From Candidatus Woesearchaeota archaeon (GTDB lineage: Archaea; Nanobdellota; Nanobdellia; Woesearchaeales; JASKKU01), in assembly GCA_011045925.1 (NCBI GenBank), contig DSBS01000072.1, positions 1 to 23,242 on the forward strand: 23,242 bases of DNA. The letters are read 5' to 3'. Of the stretch, positions 8,095-14,544 are shown piece by piece (position 1 is the first letter of the stretch; each line of letters starts with the position of its first letter). The translations under genes and the position numbers were made by a program. Under the pieces are notes generated by a model. That model was not told the origin of the DNA. It did not search any database and saw only the letters and a program-made list of their open reading frames with translations.

Positions 8095-11000
8095 TTTTGC
8101 TCTTTTTTTCTCATTAGCTCCTTGAGCTGTCTTGCTTTTGGGGCAATCCTAGGGCATACCTTAATTCTGTTCCACCAGCTTAGCTGTTTATATAATTTTT
8201 GTATAGACTCATAAGTCTGGAGTGCTTTTTTCAGCTTTTTGCTTTCAACATAGCCAGAAAAGAGGTAAACCTCCCTGATTAAGTTATATAAAAGCCTGTT
8301 TTCGGCAAGGCTCTTTGCATTTGAGAGAATATTCATCTTAGCCCTTATTGCCTCTAACTCCTTTTCAACCTGGATTTTGTACAGCAAGGTTTTGTTTCGC
8401 GCTATAATCAGCTTAAGCTTTACTAAAAGGTCTCTAAGCTTAGCCTTCGAGACAGCGTTAATATCGTTGGAATATTTTATAAAGCTGAGTTTTGTAAGGA
8501 AAAGCTCGATAAGCATTTTATCTGAGTTTCTAAGGCTGCTTAAGTTTGCTTTTTCAATAATTTCCTGCTCGGCACTTCCTTCTGGGCAGGAGAATAAAAA
8601 GCCTGAGAACCTTTTAAATATAGAGTCTATCCTGTTAAGGATAATGTCCCTCCTGCCTTTCTCAAAGTATTTTTCGAGGCTGCTTAATGCTATTACTAAC
8701 TCTGTGTAAAGATTAAACTCCTTAAATGTTGGCAGGGTTAAGGCATTAATTAGCTTATCAAAGGCTTTTGAGATAAATAAGGCAACCCTGGGGATCTTTG
8801 AAGCAGCCAAGTAAACAAGTAAAGCGGCCAGTAGTGATAAGCTGCCAAAGATTAAAAACTCGTTAAGATGGTTGATTAAAAGGCTCCTTACTAAGCCTGG
8901 CCTTTGTACTTCAACACAAGGCGGACAAGGCCCACCACAATCAATCCCTTCCTCACAGACAATATTGCCGTTTGGAAGTATATGGCAGTTTTTTATACCG
9001 TCATAGCAGGTTGGGCAGGGGGGGCAAGGCCCGCCACAGTCTATTCCCTCTTCTCCCTGGTTTTTTATGCCATCATTACAGCTTGGGCAGGGGGGACAGG
9101 GCCCGCCACAGTCTACTCCCAGCTCTCCCTGGTTTTTTATGCCATCATAGCAGGTAGGCGTGTAAATGCAAAACCTCCATTCTGGGGGCTTATTATAGGT
9201 AGTATTGCAATTAGCCATGTCAACGCACTTCCTTATCTGGATCTCTGAAGGCATACAAGGGCCCCACTCTGTGCAGTTCCACCTTTCCTGGCAGTGGTGT
9301 ACAAAAACATCATCTCCGTAACGGCCAAAATCTTCATCTATATCCTGAGTTGGCTCTGGATGTGTTGGAACCACAGTTAGGTTCACTTCATTAGAGCTGC
9401 CCACTAAGCCCCCTGGGTCTGTTGCGTAAAAATAAACTGTCCTTGAGCCTGAGAATCCTACATCAGGGATATAATTAACCAGAGAAGATTCTTTGTCTAT
9501 ATGAATCATTATTGAGTCAACGGGAGTTGAGTCAAAAACTAGTTCCTCGCCGTCAGGATCATAGAAATAATCTTCAAGATGATAAGGAGAGTACATCCTA
9601 TCCTGAAGCCAGATTGCATCAGGTATATCGTGGATTAGCTGGGGCCTCCTATTAGTTATGTTAATGCCTATCATTTTATTAAAATCAGCAAAAACATTTC
9701 CATCGTAGAGCCAGCAGCTTATGTTTACGGGGTAGTCGCCAGGCCACCTGTACTTGTGGGGCAGTTTAGCAATACTGTAGTCTGAGCAATTCTGGTTTAG
9801 CTGGTTGCACAAAGTAATATTTACAAGTTCAAAAGAATTAAGCCTGACTGAAGATGTGTTTTGGCCATCACCCCAGTCAATATCGCATTTATATCTTGCT
9901 GTAACAGAATCAATCTCAGATGAAGTCTTGTTGTTAAATTGAACTGAGATGAAAGCCATAGGAGTATCATTATTATGCCTTACCTTTCGGTCATTTATTG
10001 AAAATTCTTTTCTTGCAGAAGAATTAATGGTTCCGTGCTCCAAAGGCTGAGTTTCTGACCAGAATGTTACATCGACAGGGAAAGGCCTCACAAAAAAAGC
10101 AAAGTCATTATACCTGTAAGGCACGCCAGGGTCAGCATGAGAAGCATTGCAGCTAGCCCGTGCAAGATAAGAGCCAATACCTAAATCATTTGATGAGATA
10201 TCCATCATAAAATCTATGCTGGACAGGTTTGAAGAGTAGTACTTTGCGCGTGAAAGGTCAAAATTAACATCATAAGACGATATAATTTCATCCCAATTAC
10301 CAAAGTTCATAATTGAAATTGAGCAGTTTACTTCACTAAAGTCGATTATATCACCAAATATGGAATAGTTGAGCCAGAAATAAATGTCCTGATTAAGAAA
10401 GAAGTCCTGATTCATATAATAACTTGAGTAATTATCCCTGGCTAAAATAAGAAAATCCAGCTCTGCAGACACATTTCGCCAGAGTTCATAATTTCCTGTT
10501 TTATAGATTATGTAAGAAATTCTGTGATTATCCCTGTCATAATAAACACGCTCACAGACTCTGTCATAAGAATCGAAAGCGGTACAATCCTGGCCATTCC
10601 AAAGAAGAAGGGGAATCTCCCAGGTAAAATTAAAGAAAGTTACCATCATTGACTTATGAAGGCAGTAAGAGATGGATTCGTTCAAAAAAAACCTCTTTTG
10701 CTCAAATATTATATGCTTGTCTAGGTCTGCATCATCCAGATTCCAAAAGGTGTCACCACCCATCTCTATGAAACCAGTATTCTCTTTGAAAAGGGTTATG
10801 TTTGAAAGCCTTGTCCAGGATGAAAAGGAGTCTAAGTCTGTCGAATAAGGGTGCCTGAACTGATTCCACCTGGGGGCTATATCAAGATTATTTATAGACA
10901 AAGAGCCTCTTGAGTCTGCGTAAGTTATATAGCAAAAGCTTCTGTTTGTATGAAGCACAAAGCCAATATCATAAAAACAGTTCCTGTCTGGATACAATGT

Positions 11001-11360
11001 AGTGTCTAAATTATAAAGAAAATCTGAAAGATGCCTTACTGGCTTAGTTGAGAAATAAGAATTGCCTAACCGGTCTCTCATCCAATAGAAAACACTGATG
11101 TTCTCAGAGGGAATGGGATTATTCAGGGTAAGCTTTATGAGCTCTCTTCCGGACAAAATATCGTCCTCCTGTATGTTGAAATTATAAGAAACTTTGGGGA
11201 CTCTGGTGTCCTCAATACAAAAGATGATTTCTCCGGACTGGGGCTCTGTCATTCTTGCAGACAATAAGGCAATGTCAAAGACTAAACCTGCCTGGATCGC
11301 TGTTGAGACAGCAAAAATCAAAATTCCCGCTAAGACCAGAAGGTTATTTCTACTAGCCAT
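8091..11360 (-). CDS. Large surface protein with TSP1-like and Cys-rich modules, transmembrane helix and cytoplasmic helical tail
   Basis: 1089 residues. There is an N-terminal signal anchor (residues 6-25), then about 540 residues of beta-rich, sequon-containing sequence without a recognised family. A cadherin-like unit lies at about 570-655 (YFYDPDGEELVFDS; FYATDPGG). A thrombospondin-type-1-like Cys module follows (about 688-733, WNCTEWGPC...RKC). Three Cys-rich units (about 737-815) have the form DGIKNQGExGxDCGGPCPPC; the third has nine extra residues with two more Cys. A transmembrane helix spans about 832-855. The last 230 residues are helical, Lys-rich and probably cytoplasmic, with TYESIQKLYKQLS near the end. 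The tail resembles the small protein at 2927-3604. A TATA-like box 29 nt upstream of the ATG supports this start and a leaderless transcript. The 4-nt overlap with the next surface protein suggests the two form a complex, possibly for cell contact. Confidence 0.87.
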   Translation of the reverse strand: MASRNNLLVLAGILIFAVSTAIQAGLVFDIALLSARMTEPQSGEIIFCIEDTRVPKVSYNFNIQEDDILSGRELIKLTLNNPIPSENISVFYWMRDRLGNSYFSTKPVRHLSDFLYNLDTTLYPDRNCFYDIGFVLHTNRSFCYITYADSRGSLSINNLDIAPRWNQFRHPYSTDLDSFSSWTRLSNITLFKENTGFIEMGGDTFWNLDDADLDKHIIFEQKRFFLNESISYCLHKSMMVTFFNFTWEIPLLLWNGQDCTAFDSYDRVCERVYYDRDNHRISYIIYKTGNYELWRNVSAELDFLILARDNYSSYYMNQDFFLNQDIYFWLNYSIFGDIIDFSEVNCSISIMNFGNWDEIISSYDVNFDLSRAKYYSSNLSSIDFMMDISSNDLGIGSYLARASCNASHADPGVPYRYNDFAFFVRPFPVDVTFWSETQPLEHGTINSSARKEFSINDRKVRHNNDTPMAFISVQFNNKTSSEIDSVTARYKCDIDWGDGQNTSSVRLNSFELVNITLCNQLNQNCSDYSIAKLPHKYRWPGDYPVNISCWLYDGNVFADFNKMIGINITNRRPQLIHDIPDAIWLQDRMYSPYHLEDYFYDPDGEELVFDSTPVDSIMIHIDKESSLVNYIPDVGFSGSRTVYFYATDPGGLVGSSNEVNLTVVPTHPEPTQDIDEDFGRYGDDVFVHHCQERWNCTEWGPCMPSEIQIRKCVDMANCNTTYNKPPEWRFCIYTPTCYDGIKNQGELGVDCGGPCPPCPSCNDGIKNQGEEGIDCGGPCPPCPTCYDGIKNCHILPNGNIVCEEGIDCGGPCPPCVEVQRPGLVRSLLINHLNEFLIFGSLSLLAALLVYLAASKIPRVALFISKAFDKLINALTLPTFKEFNLYTELVIALSSLEKYFEKGRRDIILNRIDSIFKRFSGFLFSCPEGSAEQEIIEKANLSSLRNSDKMLIELFLTKLSFIKYSNDINAVSKAKLRDLLVKLKLIIARNKTLLYKIQVEKELEAIRAKMNILSNAKSLAENRLLYNLIREVYLFSGYVESKKLKKALQTYESIQKLYKQLSWWNRIKVCPRIAPKARQLKELMRKKEQK
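8916..9152 (-). repeat. Three tandem Cys-Gly-Pro-rich units (72-nt period)
   Basis: Two units are near-identical at DNA level with a period of 72 nt (24 codons; cccgcc at 9030 and 9102). The third is 99 nt away and has an insert of nine codons. The encoded core DCGGPCPPC is a likely disulfide-rich stalk next to the membrane. The DNA similarity suggests fairly recent unit duplication or conversion. Confidence 0.85.
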
Positions 11361-11379
11361 TCGGGTAAAAATTTATAAA
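11360..11379 (+). promoter_or_regulatory. TTCGGGTAAAAA + TTTATAAA element, possible nth promoter
   Basis: The 12-mer TTCGGGTAAAAA is followed directly by TTTATAAA. The same 12-mer precedes the smc TATA box at 14496. In plus orientation it could drive nth with a leader of about 85-90 nt. It may equally be chance, or act on the minus-strand gene. Confidence 0.3.
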
Positions 11380-11384
11380 CAGAG

Positions 11385-11394
11385 TATTTAAAAG
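11385..11394 (-). promoter_or_regulatory. TATA-like promoter of the surface-protein operon
   Basis: Read on the minus strand this is CTTTTAAATA, centred 29 nt upstream of the ATG at 11360. That is the spacing expected for a leaderless archaeal transcript. It is the only obvious promoter for the two-gene surface-protein operon. Confidence 0.5.
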
Positions 11395-11489
11395 TTTCTA
11401 TTTTAAAAGAGAGGCTGCTTAAAAACAAAAACCTTGGCTTTAGAGAAAAAGCAAAGCTAATAAAAAGAAGGCTTATTTGCCATGAAGGA

Positions 11490-12137
11490 ATGGTTTCAGC
11501 TGAGAATATAGGGCTTGTGCTTAAAGTGATTCAAGAAGCTATAAAAGAATTTGAGGTTCCTGCAGTCAGCCACTTTAACAGGAGCCCTTTTCATGTTCTT
11601 TTCAGCTGTATTCTTAGCCTGCGGACAAAGGACAAGGTTACGATTGAGGCCTCAAGAAGGCTTTTTGGTGCTGCTGACTCCTGCAGTAAGCTTATTGAGC
11701 TTAATGAGAAGGAGATTGAAAGGCTTATTTTCCCTGTTGGGTTTTACAAAACAAAGGCTAAGCGAATCAAAGAGATTGCTAAGATTCTATACGGAAAAGG
11801 ATGCAAAGTCCCTGAAACAATGGATGAACTGCTTAAGCTGCCAGGGGTAGGCAGGAAAACTGCAAACCTGGTTATTGCTGAGGGCTTTGGAAGGCCTGCC
11901 ATTTGTGTGGACACCCATGTTCACAGAATCAGCAACAGGATTGGCCTAATCAAGTCAATAACTCCTTTTGAGAGCGAGATGGAGCTAAGAAAAGCCTTGC
12001 CGCGGAAATACTGGATAGAATACAACAAGCTCCTGGTTGCTTTCGGGCAGAATATCTGTGTGCCGGTGAGCCCTTTCTGCTCAAAATGCCCTATTGAAAG
12101 CCTTTGCCCTAAGACAAATGTGAAAAAGAGCAGGTGA
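11490..12137 (+). CDS. nth: Endonuclease III, DNA glycosylase/AP lyase
   Basis: 215 residues, full length for the family. It removes oxidised pyrimidines and cleaves at abasic sites in base excision repair. The helix-hairpin-helix LPGVGRKTANLV carries the catalytic lysine (K123), and the catalytic aspartate is D141 in VDTHVHR. The C-terminal [4Fe-4S] loop has C190, C197, C200 and C206 in the canonical C-x6-C-x2-C-x5-C spacing. The early motif LSLRTKDKVT is the form seen in archaeal enzymes. The start at 11490 is the first in-frame ATG, directly after GAAGGA, which is too close to act as a normal ribosome site. The gene stands alone on the plus strand: divergent from the surface-protein operon and convergent with the next operon, with 27 nt between stops. 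All catalytic residues are present, so the enzyme should be active. Confidence 0.95.
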   Translation: MVSAENIGLVLKVIQEAIKEFEVPAVSHFNRSPFHVLFSCILSLRTKDKVTIEASRRLFGAADSCSKLIELNEKEIERLIFPVGFYKTKAKRIKEIAKILYGKGCKVPETMDELLKLPGVGRKTANLVIAEGFGRPAICVDTHVHRISNRIGLIKSITPFESEMELRKALPRKYWIEYNKLLVAFGQNICVPVSPFCSKCPIESLCPKTNVKKSR

Positions 12138-12164
12138 TGCTTGGCTAGCAGAATTTCCAAAGAA

Positions 12165-12620
12165 TTAGTTTTGTTTTCCAAAAAGGCTTACTTCGCCCTG
12201 GGAGATTATTCGGCCGTCTTTTGCAGACATCTTAATATTGTAAATTGAGTTGTCTGCCCTCATCATTGTTATTGTCCAGACTGGCTCTTTGATAGCCTGT
12301 TCTGTTGAAAGTATCATCAGAAGCCTGGAAACCTTAAGAGAATACCTTTCATTAAGAAAATCCATAACCTCTTCCTTGAAAAGCTTTATTTTTTCAAGCT
12401 GAAGCGGAACAGGGATTTCACCGGACATTGTCTCATCTTCTTCTCTTAATGCTTTATTATTGGTAATGCTCACGGTCTTAATTTTCTTTTCTTCTGGGCT
12501 GTAAAACCCAATCTCCTGGCTCTCTTTCTTTGAGTCAATGTTGTAAAACAAGAGGTAAAGGTAATACCCTTTAAGCTCGTCCATTTCAGAAAGTTCCCTG
12601 ATTATTTCTGATATTGCCAT
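12165..12620 (-). CDS. Small protein of unknown function, possible PepSY-like C-terminus
   Basis: About 151 residues from the ATG at 12620. A GTG at 12653 would extend it by 11 residues into the upstream ROK gene and is less likely. There is no signal peptide or membrane helix. The N-terminus is acidic and helical (ISEIIRELSEMDELKGYYLY). The middle has helices LEKIKLFKEEVMDFLNERY. The C-terminal 45 residues read VWTITMMRADNSIYNIKMSA then DGRIIS, a strand-turn-strand pattern like PepSY domains (W-x-hydrophobic ... hydrophobic-x-D/A-x-x-G-x-I). That similarity is weak and by eye. It is the last gene of the isomerase-like/ROK operon, starting 16 nt after the ROK stop, so it may assist those proteins. 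I do not recognise the family. Confidence 0.7.
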   Translation of the reverse strand: MAISEIIRELSEMDELKGYYLYLLFYNIDSKKESQEIGFYSPEEKKIKTVSITNNKALREEDETMSGEIPVPLQLEKIKLFKEEVMDFLNERYSLKVSRLLMILSTEQAIKEPVWTITMMRADNSIYNIKMSAKDGRIISQGEVSLFGKQN

Positions 12621-12636
12621 TTTTTGTTTTCTTTCA

Positions 12637-13473
12637 TTAAAGCAATGCTGCACCTTTTAGAGAGGCTAGCTCATCAGCATCAAAAGCAATTGCAATCTCA
12701 TCAAGATTAAACTTTTTATTTAATCTTTTTGTTTCATTCCTTAAAGATTTAAGCAGGAAAGGCTCTGCGTGGGCTACTGCACCTCCTATTATAATGGTTT
12801 CTGGGTCATATAGCAGCCTGACATTATAACAAGCAAGTGCAACAAGCTTTCCCAATTCAGAGAAAAGCTTTTTTGCACGGGCTTTTCTGCTTTCCTGTTG
12901 GTTTTGGGTTGACAAAACCTGAGCTGCCTCCAGGAATGATGAAAACCTGTTTTTTAAGGGCAGTTGCTTGTATAATGACTCTAAGGTTGAGCTTCCCAGA
13001 GTAATGTGGGCAAGCTCGCAGGCATCGCTTCTTCCGCGAAAGGGCTTTTTGTTTATCACAACTCCGCATCCTATTCCTGTTCCAAGTGTTAAAGCAGAAA
13101 CAAACTTGCAGCTCTTTGCCTTGCCTGAGTTTGCCTGGTACAAGGCAAAGCAGGATGCATCATTCTCAAAAAAAACCCTGGCTTTATACCTTTCTTCTAG
13201 CTCAGCAACGATTCTAAACCCTTGAGATTTCAGGTTGGCAGGCCTTTTTAGTATGCCTTTTGAATAATCTGCAGGGCCGGCACAGGAAATTTTTATTGCT
13301 TTTATTGGCTCACCCTTTTCAGCAGAATCGCTAGAATGATTATCAAGCTCCCTAAAAAGCTGCTGCCTAAGGCTTTTTGTTGGTATCTTTTTAACATAAA
13401 GCAGCTTTTTAGCTGAGAAAACTCCTATGAATATCTTTGTGCCACCTATATCAAGTGCAAGAATCCTGCTCAT
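12637..13473 (-). CDS. ROK-family sugar kinase lacking the zinc motif
   Basis: 278 residues, slightly short for ROK kinases. The ATP-binding start LALDIGGTK (D8), the catalytic aspartate D105 in FENDAS, the glycine-rich LGTGIGCGV (129-137) and the C-terminal IIIGGAVAHAEPFL are all present. In normal ROK proteins an ExGH motif is followed by C-x-C-G-x2-G-C-x-E, which binds structural zinc. Here the sequence is ELAH (E153, H156) followed only by ITLGSSTLE, so the zinc loop is deleted. The probable reaction is phosphorylation of glucose or another hexose or N-acylhexosamine; the sugar cannot be told from sequence. It overlaps the upstream isomerase-like gene by 4 nt (ATGA), and that neighbour supports a hexose pathway. 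A repressor role is unlikely because there is no DNA-binding domain. Confidence 0.88.
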   Translation of the reverse strand: MSRILALDIGGTKIFIGVFSAKKLLYVKKIPTKSLRQQLFRELDNHSSDSAEKGEPIKAIKISCAGPADYSKGILKRPANLKSQGFRIVAELEERYKARVFFENDASCFALYQANSGKAKSCKFVSALTLGTGIGCGVVINKKPFRGRSDACELAHITLGSSTLESLYKQLPLKNRFSSFLEAAQVLSTQNQQESRKARAKKLFSELGKLVALACYNVRLLYDPETIIIGGAVAHAEPFLLKSLRNETKRLNKKFNLDEIAIAFDADELASLKGAALL

Positions 13474-14375
13474 ACAAATCTCCTGGATAAGTAATCTTTA
13501 AGAACTTTGCTGTATTCCAGGGGATCGTCCTTTTCTGAAAGCTCGATTGAAAGAAAAAATCCCAAAAGCGAGGAAAGAAGAACCTTATAGATTGCAAACT
13601 CTCCCTTAAGCACCATCTGGGTTGAGTTGAATGGCAGGACTTCGCGGATTACCTTAAGCCTTCTTTTAAGCACGCTCGAGTCTGAATCAGATATGAAAAA
13701 CAGTATGAAAGAAACTGTTGAGAGAGAGTTAAGCCTAAAGTAAAGCGAATCGATAATTCTGTCCAGTGAGACAGCAACTCCTGCATATCTTGTTATGAAA
13801 ATCCTCCATGCCTCTGCAAGAGGATAAGCCTCTTCTGAAGAAAGAAGCGTTATGTTCTTTTGCCACATCTTCTCATGAAAGCTGTTTACGCTTGATGAGA
13901 AATCCATTTTTGAAACGAATGAAGACAAGGATTCTGAGGGAAATGCTGAAACCAAGCCCAAGTCAAAGAAAGCCCGGGACGCAATAAGAAACTGGGAAAA
14001 GAAGTTCAGCTCAGGATACTTGAGCTCAGGCATCTTGATAAAAAGGCTTTCATTTATCCTGCAAAGCTCCTCAAACTTCGTGTTTCTGGAAAACACGAGT
14101 ATTTTGCTTCCTGACCGGACAAAGCTCCTGTAAAGGTCCTGCTCATCGTCATTGCCTTCATCAGCAAAAAGCACAATAAGCTTGCCTTTCTCTGGCTCAT
14201 TTGTGCCTGAAACGGGAGATTCTATGAGTCTTGAGAGCATTAAGCCAGGAACCCTGTTCAGCCCATATCCAGAAAACCTTACCTTGGCTGGCTTATCTTT
14301 CAGAGAGACTGGGGAAAACCTAAACTCCAAAGATTCCCTTAAAGTGCTCAAAGCCCGGCCTAGCTCATATTTCAT
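13470..14375 (-). CDS. Degenerate bifunctional phosphoglucose/phosphomannose isomerase homologue (SIS domains)
   Basis: About 301 residues, close to the usual length of archaeal PGI/PMI. The N-terminal SIS region aligns by pattern: VRFSGYGLNRVPGLMLSRLI in place of the MGGSAIGG loop, then LIVLFADEGNDDEQD in place of SYSGNTEET, then FFSQFLIASRAFFDLGL. The C-terminal part matches the bact-PGI_C layout: PLAEAWRIF, FISDSDSSVLKRRLKVIREV, SSLLGFFLSIELSEKDDPLE and VLKDYL. However, the SGNTEE serine/threonine motif and the E-x-NHN histidine region (here LYFRLNSL) are not conserved. The protein is therefore probably inactive or has a changed substrate. The frame extends to 14483, but the ATG at 14375 lies 27 nt after a TATA-like CTTTAAATAT and gives a family-length protein. 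It is first in an operon with the ROK kinase. The assignment rests on pattern matching by eye. Confidence 0.72.
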   Translation of the reverse strand: MKYELGRALSTLRESLEFRFSPVSLKDKPAKVRFSGYGLNRVPGLMLSRLIESPVSGTNEPEKGKLIVLFADEGNDDEQDLYRSFVRSGSKILVFSRNTKFEELCRINESLFIKMPELKYPELNFFSQFLIASRAFFDLGLVSAFPSESLSSFVSKMDFSSSVNSFHEKMWQKNITLLSSEEAYPLAEAWRIFITRYAGVAVSLDRIIDSLYFRLNSLSTVSFILFFISDSDSSVLKRRLKVIREVLPFNSTQMVLKGEFAIYKVLLSSLLGFFLSIELSEKDDPLEYSKVLKDYLSRRFV

Positions 14376-14396
14376 AAAGGTGTTAAGAAGTCCTGA

Positions 14397-14406
14397 ATAT
14401 TTAAAG
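14397..14406 (-). promoter_or_regulatory. TATA-like promoter of the PGI/PMI-like operon
   Basis: On the minus strand CTTTAAATAT is centred 27 nt upstream of the ATG at 14375. This decides the start: the longer frame to 14483 would run through the promoter. Confidence 0.5.
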
Positions 14407-14495
14407 TTTGTCACTTTTGAAGGGAAAATGAAAAGGATTTGGCGCGCGATAAATAATATATTGAATAATCTGGGCAAGCGCATGCAAAATTATCT

Positions 14496-14521
14496 TTCGG
14501 GTAAAAACAAAGTTTATAAAT
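14496..14521 (+). promoter_or_regulatory. smc promoter: TTCGGGTAAAAA element and TTTATAAAT box
   Basis: TTTATAAAT at 14513-14521 is centred about 28 nt upstream of the smc ATG at 14545, again suggesting a leaderless transcript. TTCGGGTAAAAA (14496-14507) lies just upstream and recurs at 11360-11371. Confidence 0.5.
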
Positions 14522-14544
14522 AAAACCAATTTTTAAGCGAGTGG

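Noticed and set aside
8916..9152. CRISPR-like or mobile repeat from the 72-nt period
   Set aside because: The period is a whole number of codons within one open frame and encodes a Cys-rich protein repeat.
11395..11489. Small gene or tRNA in the gap before nth
   Set aside because: No clover-leaf arms and no open frame with a plausible start; the gap looks like a leader or promoter region.
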